Positions 54,436 through 63,977 of a stretch of DNA of 64,000 nucleotides are shown in pieces. The DNA lies in the NCBI GenBank assembly GCA_018057825.1, contig JAGPCY010000006.1, forward strand, positions 124,001 to 188,000, in the 5' to 3' direction. Numbering within the stretch: position 1 is the first letter of the stretch; each line of letters opens with the position of its first letter. The notes beneath the pieces are model-generated. The model searched no databases, had not been told where the DNA came from, and was given only the letters and a program-made list of their open reading frames with translations. Origin of the DNA: Kofleriaceae bacterium. Its GTDB lineage: Bacteria > Myxococcota_A > Polyangia > Haliangiales > Haliangiaceae. The position numbers and the translations under genes were made by a program.

Positions 54436-55650
54436 TCAGGCGTACTCGATCTGGATGGTCTCGATGATCGTGGTCATCGCGCGCTTCACCACCTCGACGT
54501 CGGGGTCGCGCACGACGACGTAGCCGTCGCCCTCGTAGCTGTCGGACCGCGGCGTGCCCGGCCGTGGCAGGCGCGACTCGATCGCCAGGTGCCCGACGGC
54601 GGCGTTGGCGCGCTCGACGCCGCGGACCGCGCTGACCCGACCGCGCCCGACGCCGCGCAGGTAGGCGACCCCGACCGCGTAGCGGCGGTCCCACGGCCCG
54701 TCGAAGGCCTCGTCGATCACCGCCCGAGCCCAGGCCCGGTACAGATCGGTGTCGTGGGCGTAGCCGGTGGCCAGGACGATGTGCGCGCCCGGCGGCCGGG
54801 CCGCGATCTCGCCGATCGCCAGCGAGCCGTCGTCGCGGCGGAACCACTCCATGTGGGTGAAGCCGGTCTCGAGCCCGAGGGCGGCGACCGCGCGACGGCC
54901 CATGGCGCGGGCGTCGGCGAACTCCGGCCCGTCGATCACCCGCGGCAACACCACGACCCACTGGATCCACGGGGTCTCCATGACCTCGAGGGGCGTCGGG
55001 AAGTAGCGCGAGCACGACTCGAAGTGGACCTGGCCGCCGATCGTGATGGTCTCGAAGCTGTACTCGCGGCCGCGCAGAAACTCCTCGGCCAAGGCCGGGC
55101 GGTCGGGCCCGGCGTGGAGGGCCTTGAGCGCGGCGCGCAGCTCGTCGCGCGAGCCGATCCGCCAGGTCGACTTGCAGCCCATGCCGGCCGGCGGCTTGAG
55201 CACGACCGGCAGCCCGACCTCGGCGACGAAGGCCTCGGCGTCGGCCCAGGTCCGGATCAGCGCGTGGCGCGCGCACGGCAGACCGTGGCGGCGCAGCTCG
55301 TCCTTCATCCGGGCTTTGTCGCGGAACAGATCGGCGGTCGTCGGGTCGGCGCCGGGCACGCCCAGCGCGGCCCGGACCTGGGCGAGCTGGACCTGGAGCG
55401 GCTCGAGGATGCCGAGGACGCGGTGCAGGCGACCGTGGCGGCGCTCGAGCTGCTTGGCGCCGGCGATCAGCTGGTCGGTGTCGAGGCCGTCGGCCACCGT
55501 GACCAGGTCGGCGAACATCCGGGCGTCGTCGCCGCGCGGCGGCTCCTGGACCAGGCCGAGCAGGCGGACTCCGTCGAGGCGGGCGGCGGCGCGGGCGAAG
55601 CGCAGCGTGGTCTCGAGCGGGAACGGCGCGGCGAACACGACGTTGCGCAT
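54436..55650 (-). CDS. ATP-grasp domain protein, divergent pair member 1
   Basis: 404 residues. N-terminal preATP-grasp fold (~1-110), then ATP-grasp (~115-320) with [17 protein letters not shown] (Lys in the P-loop-like strand), [18 protein letters not shown], and metal-binding [12 protein letters not shown] (Glu/Asn-equivalent E-I-A-A-R). C-terminal domain ~320-404. Related to CPS-L/PurK-like carboxylate-amine ligases; the substrate is unknown. TACAAC ends 6 nt before ATG 55650, the same box as for the 29367 gene. Divergent from a homologous gene 60 bp away. Confidence 0.86.
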   Translation of the reverse strand: MRNVVFAAPFPLETTLRFARAAARLDGVRLLGLVQEPPRGDDARMFADLVTVADGLDTDQLIAGAKQLERRHGRLHRVLGILEPLQVQLAQVRAALGVPGADPTTADLFRDKARMKDELRRHGLPCARHALIRTWADAEAFVAEVGLPVVLKPPAGMGCKSTWRIGSRDELRAALKALHAGPDRPALAEEFLRGREYSFETITIGGQVHFESCSRYFPTPLEVMETPWIQWVVVLPRVIDGPEFADARAMGRRAVAALGLETGFTHMEWFRRDDGSLAIGEIAARPPGAHIVLATGYAHDTDLYRAWARAVIDEAFDGPWDRRYAVGVAYLRGVGRGRVSAVRGVERANAAVGHLAIESRLPRPGTPRSDSYEGDGYVVVRDPDVEVVKRAMTTIIETIQIEYA

Positions 55651-55710
55651 CGCCGCGTTGTACCATGGACCGTCGGCGCTCCCGCCGGCCGCTCAAGGAG
55701 CCCGCGCCCC

Positions 55711-56928
55711 GTGAAGGTCGTCTTCCTCGCGCCCGCCTATCCCCCCGAGATGCAGCAGTACACCCGCGGCCTGGCCGAGGTCGGGGCCAGCGTCTACGGC
55801 GTCGGCGACGCGCCGGCGGCGACGCTGCCACGCTCGCTCAAGCAGCACCTGACCGACTACCTGCAGGTGCCGCGGCTCCTCGACGAGGCCGACGTCACCG
55901 AGCGGGTCTATCAGTGGGTGCGCGGTCGGGGCGTCGATCGCGTGCTGGCCAACTGGGAGGTCATGGTCCTGACCGCGGCCCGGCTGCGCGAGCGCCTGGG
56001 CGTGCCGGGCATGAGCTACGACACCGTGCTCGGCTTCCGCGACAAGCAGCTCATGAAGGAGCGGGTCGCCGCCGCCGGCCTGCGGGTGCCGCGCGCGACC
56101 CGGGTCAAGACCGCGGCCGAGGCCCGCGCCGCCGCCGCTCGGTTCGGTTACCCGCTGGTGTGGAAGCCGATCGCCGGCGCCGGCTCGGCCGACACCTACC
56201 AGCTCGACGGCGACGCCGATCTCGAGCGCGCCCTGGCCGTGACCCAGCACGTCGACGAGTGCAGCCTCGAGGAGTACATCGACGGCGACGAGTTCACCTT
56301 CGACACCGTCTCGATCGCCGGCCGCCCGGCGTTCATGAACGTCGCGCAGTACCTGCCCAAGCCGCTGATCGCGCGGTCCAACGAGTGGGTCAGCCCGGTG
56401 ATCGTCACCGTCCGCCACCTCGAGCAACCGGCCCTGGCCGGCGGCGTCGCCCTGGGCAAGCAGGTGCTCGGCGCCCTCGGCATGGGCGACGGCTTCACCC
56501 ACATGGAGTGGTTCGCCAAGCCGTCGGGCGAGGTGGTGTTCGGCGAGATCGGCTGCCGCCCCGGCGGCGCGCACCTCGTCGATCAGATGAACTACACCTG
56601 CGACATCGATCTGTTCCGCGAGTGGGCGCGCGTGGTGTGCTGGAGCCGCTTCGAGGCGCCGACCACGCGCAAGTACAACGTCGCGATCGTCTTCAAGCGC
56701 GCCCTCGGCCAGGGCCGCATCACCCGCGTCACCGGCCTGCGCGAGTTCCTGCGCGACTGCGGCGACCACGTCGTCGAGTCGCGCCTGCTGCCGGTCGGCG
56801 CCCAGCGCCGCAACTGGAAGCAGACCCTGGTCTCGGACGGCTACCTGATGCTCCGCCACCCCGACTTCCGCACCGTCGTCGACCTGGCCAACCGGGTCGC
56901 CACCGACGTCACGATGTACGCCGAGTAG
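55711..56928 (+). CDS. ATP-grasp domain protein, divergent pair member 2
   Basis: 405 residues from GTG 55711 with AAGGAG (55695-55700), a full Shine-Dalgarno. Same layout as the gene on the other strand: [79 protein letters not shown] in parts. Moderate identity to its neighbour suggests an old duplication. The unusual strong SD among leaderless neighbours may reflect a different origin. An acid:amine ligase; the substrate is unknown. Confidence 0.87.
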   Translation: MKVVFLAPAYPPEMQQYTRGLAEVGASVYGVGDAPAATLPRSLKQHLTDYLQVPRLLDEADVTERVYQWVRGRGVDRVLANWEVMVLTAARLRERLGVPGMSYDTVLGFRDKQLMKERVAAAGLRVPRATRVKTAAEARAAAARFGYPLVWKPIAGAGSADTYQLDGDADLERALAVTQHVDECSLEEYIDGDEFTFDTVSIAGRPAFMNVAQYLPKPLIARSNEWVSPVIVTVRHLEQPALAGGVALGKQVLGALGMGDGFTHMEWFAKPSGEVVFGEIGCRPGGAHLVDQMNYTCDIDLFREWARVVCWSRFEAPTTRKYNVAIVFKRALGQGRITRVTGLREFLRDCGDHVVESRLLPVGAQRRNWKQTLVSDGYLMLRHPDFRTVVDLANRVATDVTMYAE

Positions 56929-57008
56929 TGCACGTCGCTGATATCGCGTGGACGCGCCCGCGATCTGTCAGCTTTACATTGACGACCGTTTGAACTTGCG
57001 GCGGGCCT

Positions 57009-57563
57009 TCACCGCGGCGCGGCGGCGCAGGTCTCGGGCGTGGTGCCCGGCGGGCACTTGCGGAAGGACCAGACCCAGTTGTCGTGGGACCAGCCGGGCT
57101 CGCCGCCGACGGTGAGCACGGTGACCAGGCCGCCGTCGGGATCGCCGACCGCGGCCGCGGAGAGCTGGAGGGCGATCGGGCGGGCCACGCCGTCGTCGCA
57201 CACGCCGTCGAGGATCATCACGCGGGGGCCGGCGCTGCGCCACCGGGCGCCGAACACGCAGGTCGGGGTCCCGACGCAGGTCTCTTCGGGGAACCGCGGC
57301 AGGCAGTTGGCGACCGAGCCGGTCACGCAGTGGCGCGCGAGGTGGCCGGTGCAGTCGGCGGGCTCCGACGGTCCGATCGCGACCGCGCCGTCGGCGTCGA
57401 GGCGGTAGAACGTCCGCTCGTACAGCGCGTGGAACGGCTGCTCGACCACCCACAGCCCGACCAGCTCCGGGGCGCGCTCGTCGACCGGCGCGTCGACCGC
57501 GGCCGCACCATCGCCGCCGCTGCACGCGACCACCACGACGAGCGACAGCGAGGCGAGCCGCAT
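57009..57563 (-). CDS. Lipoprotein, Cys-rich
   Basis: 184 residues; lipobox VVVAC (Cys ~14), then GGDGAAAVDAPVDE. The mature part has several Cys pairs (DCTGH, HCVTG, NCLPRF, TCVGT, TCVFG, VCDDG, KCPPGT, TCAAAPR) and aromatic residues, suggesting a disulphide-rich domain. Convergent with the ATP-grasp gene, with an 80-bp gap that holds no hexamer array. Confidence 0.75.
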   Translation of the reverse strand: MRLASLSLVVVVACSGGDGAAAVDAPVDERAPELVGLWVVEQPFHALYERTFYRLDADGAVAIGPSEPADCTGHLARHCVTGSVANCLPRFPEETCVGTPTCVFGARWRSAGPRVMILDGVCDDGVARPIALQLSAAAVGDPDGGLVTVLTVGGEPGWSHDNWVWSFRKCPPGTTPETCAAAPR

Positions 57564-57628
57564 GACCGTAGCTTCGCCCCCGGGCGGCGACGACGCAAGC
57601 GGCGAGTTCGGCGCCGCCGCAGCGACGC

Positions 57629-58720
57629 TCACCGCGGCCGCAGCGCGAGCTCGGCGGTGTGCGGCCAGTACAGCGTGTCGGCCCGCGCTGGATCGAACAG
57701 GTCGGCGAAGGTGAAGCTGTTGTCGGCGTAGGTGACGACCAGGCCGCCGGTCGGGCCGCGCAGGTGCGGGTGGGCCTTGCCGGCGTAGACGAAGGCGTCG
57801 TCGACCATCGACTCGGGCGGCGCGAAGACGTCGGTCGGCGCCGACCACGGCCCCTCGGGGCGCGGCGCGGTGCGCAGCGCGATGGTGGTCGCGCCGAAGC
57901 CGCGGCTGGTGACGTGGAGCCACTGGCCGGTGCTCGGATCGCGGTGCAGCGAGCACTCGGTCGCGGCGTCGGTGAGGATCGCGCGCGGCGCGCCGCCGAC
58001 CTCCCAGGCCTGGCCGGTCCACCAGGCCGGGCGCCGCAGATCGCCGGCCGCGGCGTCGGTCAGCGGCCAGCGGACGACGTAGCCGTCGTGGCTGCCGTCG
58101 TCGATCGCCATCGCCACCAGGTGCTCGCCGTCGAGCGCCACGCACGCGCCGACGATCGCCCGGTCCCCGATCGCCGCCGGCGCGGTCGCGACCGCGTCGA
58201 CCCGCCAGCCGTCGGGCGGCCCCGACGGATCGGCGATCCGCACCGCGCGCCAGCCGGCCGCCGCGAAGCCGAGCCCGCCGTCGGCCGCGACGACCTCGGA
58301 CAGGAACACCACCACGCTGCCGTCGGGCAAGCGGGCGCCGCCGCCCGGCCACAGCCAGCGCTCGCCGTCGGCCGGGAAGTACGCCGACGGCGGCGCGCCG
58401 TCGGTCCACGCGAAGCGCGCGCTCGCCGTCGCCAGGTCGAGGCCGGTCGTCACCGCCACCGAGTTGCGCACCAGGGTCGCCTCGGCGCGGACCCGCGCCG
58501 CGCTGGTGGCGATGAACGAGTCGCCGAACAGCCACAGCGTGCGCTCGTCGCCCAGCTCGATCGCATACGCGCCGTCGCCGCCCAGCCAGCGCGGCTCGCG
58601 GTGGAAGACCTCGTCGCCCGCCGACCAGCGCTGCCCGGCCCCGACCAGCGCGCTCGCCACGCCGTCGTCGCACGCGCTCGCCGCCGCCACCACCAGCAGC
58701 ACGAGCCCGCGCGCGATCAC
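57629..58720 (-). CDS. DUF4185-like lipoprotein (predicted five-bladed propeller)
   Basis: 363 residues with Cys ~17 after a hydrophobic N-terminus. DUF4185-like landmarks: TLWLFGDSFIA (~62-72), VVFLSEVVAA, APRAILTDAATECSLHRD, GLVVTYADNSFTFADLF. The family resembles glycosidase propeller folds; substrates are mostly unknown. Extracytoplasmic. Start is a GTG. Confidence 0.76.
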   Translation of the reverse strand: MIARGLVLLVVAAASACDDGVASALVGAGQRWSAGDEVFHREPRWLGGDGAYAIELGDERTLWLFGDSFIATSAARVRAEATLVRNSVAVTTGLDLATASARFAWTDGAPPSAYFPADGERWLWPGGGARLPDGSVVVFLSEVVAADGGLGFAAAGWRAVRIADPSGPPDGWRVDAVATAPAAIGDRAIVGACVALDGEHLVAMAIDDGSHDGYVVRWPLTDAAAGDLRRPAWWTGQAWEVGGAPRAILTDAATECSLHRDPSTGQWLHVTSRGFGATTIALRTAPRPEGPWSAPTDVFAPPESMVDDAFVYAGKAHPHLRGPTGGLVVTYADNSFTFADLFDPARADTLYWPHTAELALRPR

Positions 58721-58744
58721 CGGCGGCTCACGATCACCGCCGGC

Positions 58745-60829
58745 TCACCCGCCGGTCGGCTCGCCGCGGGGCGTGTCGAGGGTGCGGTCGGTGGGCTCGG
58801 CGGCGGCGGTCGGGGCGGCGGTCGGGGCGGCGGTCGCGGTCGCGGGCGAGGCGTCGCGGGCGACCTGATCGGCGCTGCGATCGAGGCTGTCGCCGGTGCG
58901 GTCGGGGCCGTCCTTGGACAGCTGGTCCTCGAGCATCTTGGACGCGATGTCCATGAAGTCCTCTTCGGTGACGATGCCGACCAGGCGGCCGTCATCGACC
59001 ACCGGCAGGCAGCCGACCTTCAAGCGGCGCATGAGCTGGAGCGCGTCGAGGGTGCGGGTCGACGGCGCGACCGTGGTCGGGTCGCGCTTCATGATCTGCG
59101 CGACCGGGGTCCGGCGGGCCGAGCCGCCGTCCATGATGAAGCGCAGGACCGCGCGGTGGGTGACGACGCCGACCAGGCGGTGCTCGTGATCCTCGACCGG
59201 GACGTGGCGGATGCGCTCCCAGATCATCAGGTTGGCGACCATCTCGATGGCGTCGTCGGCCTGGACCGTGAACAGGTCGCTGGTCATGAAGTGCTCGATG
59301 CGGCGGTAGTTGCCGCCGCGCACCGCCGCCTCGTCGAGGCGGGCCCGCTCCCACTCCGACACTGGCCGGCCCGACTCCTGGCGCGCCACGGTGGCCGCGA
59401 CCAAGGCGTTGGCGCGCTCGGCCGGGGTCGAGCGATCGCGCAGCGAGTTCCACGACGACAGCTGCCAGCGCGCGCCGGTGCGGGCGGTGCGGACCCGCTC
59501 CTCGATCACGCCCAGGTAGCGCTTGATGTCGCCCGGGTTGACGCCTTGGCGGCGCAGCCCGGCCTCGGCGGTCGGCAACAGCCGCTCGAGCATCAGCTCG
59601 CGGGCCGAGATGTCCTCGTGATCGAGCCAGGTGAAGTGGGCGCCGATGCCCTCGCGGGCCGCGGTGTAGAAGTTGGCGCCGGCCTGATCGAAGTCCATGC
59701 GCCGGGGGACGTCGTCGAGCCGGTGACCGAGCTCGACCATGAGGCCACACCACAGCGCGGCGTTGGCGATCTCGTCGACCGTCGACGGCCCGGCCGGCAT
59801 GATGCGGTTCTCGATCCGCAGGTGGGGCTTGCCGTCGAGGATGCCGTAGCAGGCCCGGTTCCACCGGTAGATCGTGCCGTTGTGTAGGCGCAGGGCCTTG
59901 AGCTGCGGCGCCACCCCGCGGTCGAGCATCGCCATGGGATCCTCGTCGAGGTCGGTGCCGACCAGGGGCCGGAACCGCGCGATGTCCTCCTTGAAGATCT
60001 CGACCACCGAGTCGCGGACCCAGCGGGTGCCGAAGCTGACCCGGGCCTCTTGCTCGCGGATCGTGCTGCCCTTGGCGCGGGTGTCGACCGCCTGGCGGAA
60101 CAGCGCGATCCGGGTCTCGGCCCACAGCCGCTTGCCGAACAGGATGGGCGAGTTCGACGACACCGACATCAGCGGCCCGGCCAGGAGCTGGGCCAGGTTG
60201 TAGTAGCGGGCGAACTCCTCGGGGCTGACCTGGAGGTGGACCTGGAAGCTCGAGTTACAGGCCTCGACCATCACCGAGTCGTGGGTCAGGGTCAGCTCGT
60301 CGAGGCCCTTGATCGCGAACTCGAACTTGCCGCCGCCCATGGCGGTCAGGACCTTGTTGAGCTGGAGGTAGCGCTTGGACGGCACCATGCCGTCGAGCCC
60401 GAGGTCGCTGGTCCGCATCGTGGGCAAGATGCCCATGAGCACGACCTCCATGCCGAGCTCGCGGGCCGCGGTCCGGGCCTGGCCGACCAGGTGGTCGAGC
60501 TGAGCGTGCATCTTGGACAGGCCGTCGCCGCCGAACACCTGCGGGTCGCAGTTGGCCTCGAGCTGGAACTGGCCGAGCTCGGTGGTGTAGTGCGGGTCGG
60601 GCTTGAGCTTGTCGAGGAGCGCCAGCACCCCGCGGGCCGGCGCCCACTGCTCGTCGAGCAGGAACAGCTCCTGCTCGGCGCCGATGCGCCGGATGCCGGT
60701 CTCGAACCGCTTCTCGGCGATCATGCGGTCGAGCGCGCGCAGGTCGGCGAGGACCGCGCTGGTGAACTCGCGTTGGCGCTCCGCGTCGAGCGCGCCGTCG
60801 GTGTCCTTGTGGTCCCGGGTCGTCGTCAT
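58745..60829 (-). CDS. GCS2-family carboxylate-amine ligase fused to CBS pair
   Basis: 694 residues. The GCS2-type ligase (~10-480) has RRIGAEQELFLLD, QFQLEANCDP, and RIENRIMPAGPSTVDEIAN. A C-terminal CBS pair (~520-645) has MTSDLFTVQADDAIEMVANLM, VEDHEHRLVGVVTHR, IMKRDPTTVAPSTRTLDALQL and VGIVTEEDF. CBS pairs usually bind adenosyl ligands and regulate enzymes. The last ~50 residues are Ala/Thr-rich. It overlaps the esterase upstream by ATGA. The GCS2 family makes gamma-glutamyl amides such as gamma-Glu-Cys; what is joined here is not known. Confidence 0.88.
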   Translation of the reverse strand: MTTTRDHKDTDGALDAERQREFTSAVLADLRALDRMIAEKRFETGIRRIGAEQELFLLDEQWAPARGVLALLDKLKPDPHYTTELGQFQLEANCDPQVFGGDGLSKMHAQLDHLVGQARTAARELGMEVVLMGILPTMRTSDLGLDGMVPSKRYLQLNKVLTAMGGGKFEFAIKGLDELTLTHDSVMVEACNSSFQVHLQVSPEEFARYYNLAQLLAGPLMSVSSNSPILFGKRLWAETRIALFRQAVDTRAKGSTIREQEARVSFGTRWVRDSVVEIFKEDIARFRPLVGTDLDEDPMAMLDRGVAPQLKALRLHNGTIYRWNRACYGILDGKPHLRIENRIMPAGPSTVDEIANAALWCGLMVELGHRLDDVPRRMDFDQAGANFYTAAREGIGAHFTWLDHEDISARELMLERLLPTAEAGLRRQGVNPGDIKRYLGVIEERVRTARTGARWQLSSWNSLRDRSTPAERANALVAATVARQESGRPVSEWERARLDEAAVRGGNYRRIEHFMTSDLFTVQADDAIEMVANLMIWERIRHVPVEDHEHRLVGVVTHRAVLRFIMDGGSARRTPVAQIMKRDPTTVAPSTRTLDALQLMRRLKVGCLPVVDDGRLVGIVTEEDFMDIASKMLEDQLSKDGPDRTGDSLDRSADQVARDASPATATAAPTAAPTAAAEPTDRTLDTPRGEPTGG

Positions 60830-61590
60830 CGCGCCCCTTCGCGCAGCCACTGCGCGAGCGTCTGAGGCAACATCTTACGCCAGGTGATCCAGTCGTGGGG
60901 CCAATCCGGCCCCCACGACTCGACCCGGTTGGGGATGCCGGCCGCCCCCAGGACCGCGGCCAGCCGCCACGACTCGCTGATGTCTTCGGCCTTGCCTTCA
61001 CCCGACATGATGTGCAGGTAGCGGGTCCGCAGCACCTCGAGGTGCCGGCCGGCCAGCGTCGGCACGAAGTGGAGCGGCGACGACACCCAGAAGTGATCGG
61101 TGAACTCGCGGGCGTCGTAGAACCGCCGCAGGTCGTAGGTCCCCGACAGCGCCAGGGCCCGGGTGAAGACGTCGGGGAACCGGCACAGGACCGCGGCGGC
61201 GTGGAACGCGCCGATCGAGGCGCCGGCGGTCCAGATCGGCAGCTCGGGCGACTTGCAGTCGGCGCGGATCGCCGGCACCACCTCGTGGCGGACGTAGTGG
61301 TGGAACTGGTTCTGCAGCCACATCTGGTGGGCCGCCGAGCCCTCGCGGGCCAGGAGCGCCTTGCCGGCCACCGAGTCGCACGAGTAGACCTTGAGCAGGC
61401 CGTCGTCGAGGAGCGGCGCCAGGACGTCGAGCATCTGCCAGCGCTCGACCTCCTCGGCGTCGCCGCCGGCGGTCGGGAACAAGAGCAACGGTTGGCCGAT
61501 CGTGCCCCACTTGACCAGCGTGACCTCGCGCTCGAGCCGCTCGCTCTTCCAGCGCCCGATCACCTTGTCGCCGCGCTCGGGGCTAGCCAC
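60826..61590 (-). CDS. Alpha/beta-hydrolase esterase (Fes-like, operon gene 3)
   Basis: 254 residues from GTG 61590. Catalytic Ser in WTAGASIGAFHAA (GASIG, ~124-128), Asp/His near the C-terminus (WGPDWPHDW). Related to the esterase D/COG4947 group. No signal peptide, so cytosolic. Overlaps the ATP-grasp gene by 8 bp and the GCS2 gene by 4 bp. A cytosolic esterase between two ligases might release or edit an ester intermediate. Confidence 0.83.
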   Translation of the reverse strand: MASPERGDKVIGRWKSERLEREVTLVKWGTIGQPLLLFPTAGGDAEEVERWQMLDVLAPLLDDGLLKVYSCDSVAGKALLAREGSAAHQMWLQNQFHHYVRHEVVPAIRADCKSPELPIWTAGASIGAFHAAAVLCRFPDVFTRALALSGTYDLRRFYDAREFTDHFWVSSPLHFVPTLAGRHLEVLRTRYLHIMSGEGKAEDISESWRLAAVLGAAGIPNRVESWGPDWPHDWITWRKMLPQTLAQWLREGAR

Positions 61591-62833
61591 GGGCCGACTC
61601 CGATCGCCAGGCCTGGATGCGGTTCCAGAACAGCTCGGTGAACGGCTCGACCTCGTGCTTGGGGAACAGCGCCGCGACCTTGGCCCGCACCGCGCCCTTG
61701 GCGGTCTCGGTGCCGAAGAACTCCCAGGCGACCTCGTCGAGGTGGCCCAGGTGGGTAGCGCAGAACTCCTCGAAGCGATCGGCCTCGAAGCGCTCGCGGG
61801 CCAGGGCGGCGTAGGCCGTGAGCTTGTCGCGGTACGGCCGGTCGGCGTCGGCGGCGATGGCGTAGAACGGCGCCCAGTCGAGGTTCTTGCGCATCGGCCG
61901 CTTGGTGACGGCGCAGAAGATCGACCACCGCAGGTTGGCCTTCACCAGCCACGGGAAGTGACGGTGCAAGGACGTCACCTGCGAGTCCGGGCACGGGTTG
62001 GCGAAGTCGATCGGGTACCACTGCCCGTCTTTGCGCAGCGCCTCGCACGAGTTGAAGTCCCAACCGAAGAACGCGTTGATCGTCAGCGTGGTGTCGCGCA
62101 GGAGCTGGGCCTGGTCGTCGGGGACGAAGTCCTTGGCCTGGGTGTAGCGATCGTGGAGCGCGGCGTCGGGGTCGTACTTCACCAGGTAGGTCTGTGGGCC
62201 CAGGCCGATGCAGCGGACGAAGCTGTCGAACGGGTGGACCGCGGCCTGCAGGTGCATGACGCTCTTGCCGCTCTCCTCGTAGCGGGCCTTGAGCGCGGCC
62301 TCGTCGGCGCACCGGCTGACCGCGCGCCAGCCGCCGCCGTCGTAGGGCTTCATGAACAGCGGGTAGCCCAGGTCCTTGCCGATCGCCCGCAGGTCGAACA
62401 GCTTGGCGTAGCGGCGCAGGGTCGGCTGCAGGTCGGGCAGCGGCTCGTAGTCCTTGGGCGGCACCATCCAGGTCGGCGGGATGGGCATGCCGAGCGCCAT
62501 CATCGCGCAGTACGAGGTGTGCTTCTCGTTGGCCTGCACCGACCACGGGTTGTTGAGGACGTAGAGGCCGTCCATCAAGATGGCCTTTTTGATCCACTCG
62601 CGGCTGGTGTGGTACCAGTGGGTCAGCCGGTCGAGGACGACGTCGTACTTGCACGGCTGGCGCAGATCGAACGGCTCGATCGTGACCCGCTCCGTGGCGA
62701 CGGTGACGGTGTCGCCTTGCCAGGGGATCGCGAGGTCGAGCTTGGCGAGGATCTGCTCGTAGCAGATCGGCCAGCAGATGTCGGCGCCCAGAGACAATCC
62801 GATCGTGCGGGTGACGGTGGCCATCTCGTCCAT
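61583..62833 (-). CDS. ATP-grasp-like ligase, operon gene 2
   Basis: 416 residues. Central ATP-grasp-type segment has GYPLFMKPYDGGGWRAVSRC (~138-157), TYLVKYDPDAALHDRY, and the Mg-binding end region WYPIDFANPCPDSQ. The N-terminal ~80 residues include DICWPICYEQIL and a Trp-rich helix. More divergent than the 54-57 kb pair; I see a plausible Lys and acidic ligands but not a full match to a named subfamily. Encoded 7 bp after the esterase at 62841. Confidence 0.78.
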   Translation of the reverse strand: MDEMATVTRTIGLSLGADICWPICYEQILAKLDLAIPWQGDTVTVATERVTIEPFDLRQPCKYDVVLDRLTHWYHTSREWIKKAILMDGLYVLNNPWSVQANEKHTSYCAMMALGMPIPPTWMVPPKDYEPLPDLQPTLRRYAKLFDLRAIGKDLGYPLFMKPYDGGGWRAVSRCADEAALKARYEESGKSVMHLQAAVHPFDSFVRCIGLGPQTYLVKYDPDAALHDRYTQAKDFVPDDQAQLLRDTTLTINAFFGWDFNSCEALRKDGQWYPIDFANPCPDSQVTSLHRHFPWLVKANLRWSIFCAVTKRPMRKNLDWAPFYAIAADADRPYRDKLTAYAALARERFEADRFEEFCATHLGHLDEVAWEFFGTETAKGAVRAKVAALFPKHEVEPFTELFWNRIQAWRSESARG

Positions 62834-62840
62834 CCTATCG

Positions 62841-63977
62841 TTATTCGTAGACCAGCAAGAACGGCCCCGGCATGAGCCACGACAGGGCCTCGCGCAGACG
62901 ATCGCGCCAGTTCTCCCAGTTGTGACCGTCGCGGGCCTCGACGTAGCGGACGTCCATGCCGGTGCCGAGGAGCATCGGCACCAGCGAGCGGTTCTCGTAG
63001 ATCAGCGACTCGTACATGCCGCAGCTCACGAACACCCGCTCGGCCACCGCGGTCGGCTCGGCCCGGAAGCGGTTCATGAAGGCCACCACCGGGTCGAACA
63101 GCGGGCCGCGGTGGTTGCGATCGCCGATGTCGGTGAAGGCGAAGCTGCCGGACTGCAGGAGCAGGCGACCGAAGAAGCCGGGGTAGCGGCAGGCGGTCGA
63201 CAGCGCCGCCACCGCGCCGAAGCTGGCGCCCATCAGGCATCGGCCCTGCGGCACCGCCTCGAGGGGGAAGGTCCGCTCGACGAACGGCACCAGCTCCTCG
63301 GTCAGGTAGCGGGCGTGACGCTCGTCGTCGGCGTATTCGCGCAGGCGATCGGGCGAGCTGGTGAACACCACGATCGCGTCGGCGACCTCGAGCCGATCGA
63401 TCAGGTTATCGAGGATCGTGCCCATCGCGGCGTAGCGCAGGTAGTCGTGGCCGTCGTGGACGACCAAGAGCGGATAGCGGCGGGTGCGCTTGAACCGGGC
63501 CGGGACGTAGAGCCCGAAGCTGCGCCGGCCGAAGACCCGCGAGTCGTGCCAGATCTCGTCGAACCGGCCGGGCGGCGCGGTCCGGTCGTGGTGGATCCAC
63601 GCCGGCACCTCGTAGCCCGTGCCGTGGGCCACCGAGTTGGCGCCGAACGGATCGCGGGCCAGGTTGGGATTGAGCGGATCCTGGAGCCACTCGCCGTGGC
63701 CGTGGCGGACGACCTCGAGCTTGTACTCGACCCGCGAGCCGAGCGGGAGCTGCATCGTCAGGTGCCAGACGTCGGTGTCGGGCACCCGGGCCAGCGACTG
63801 CGACGACGGCAGGCCGAACACCCAGTGCTTCAGGTGGACCGCCTCGGCGTCGCCGCGCCAGACGAAGGTGATCGAGGGGCCGATCACCACCGGGAACTTG
63901 TGGCGCGCCATCCAGGCGTCGACCGCCTCGCGGGTGCGCGGGCCGGCCTCGAGCTCGGCGATCACGCTGGCGCTCAT
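62841..63977 (-). CDS. Enterochelin-esterase-like hydrolase with N-terminal E-set/CBM48-like domain, operon gene 1
   Basis: 378 residues from ATG 63977 with a GAGGAG Shine-Dalgarno. N-terminal beta-sandwich (~30-115, VHLKHWVFGL..., WHLTMQLPLGSRVEYKLEV) like the Fes/CBM48 E-set. Alpha/beta-hydrolase (~140-378) with Ser in GRCLMGASFGAVAALS and His in ARDGHNWENWRDR. Fes enzymes cleave ester bonds of siderophores. There is no signal peptide. Upstream genes of this operon may lie beyond the right edge. Confidence 0.86.
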   Translation of the reverse strand: MSASVIAELEAGPRTREAVDAWMARHKFPVVIGPSITFVWRGDAEAVHLKHWVFGLPSSQSLARVPDTDVWHLTMQLPLGSRVEYKLEVVRHGHGEWLQDPLNPNLARDPFGANSVAHGTGYEVPAWIHHDRTAPPGRFDEIWHDSRVFGRRSFGLYVPARFKRTRRYPLLVVHDGHDYLRYAAMGTILDNLIDRLEVADAIVVFTSSPDRLREYADDERHARYLTEELVPFVERTFPLEAVPQGRCLMGASFGAVAALSTACRYPGFFGRLLLQSGSFAFTDIGDRNHRGPLFDPVVAFMNRFRAEPTAVAERVFVSCGMYESLIYENRSLVPMLLGTGMDVRYVEARDGHNWENWRDRLREALSWLMPGPFLLVYE

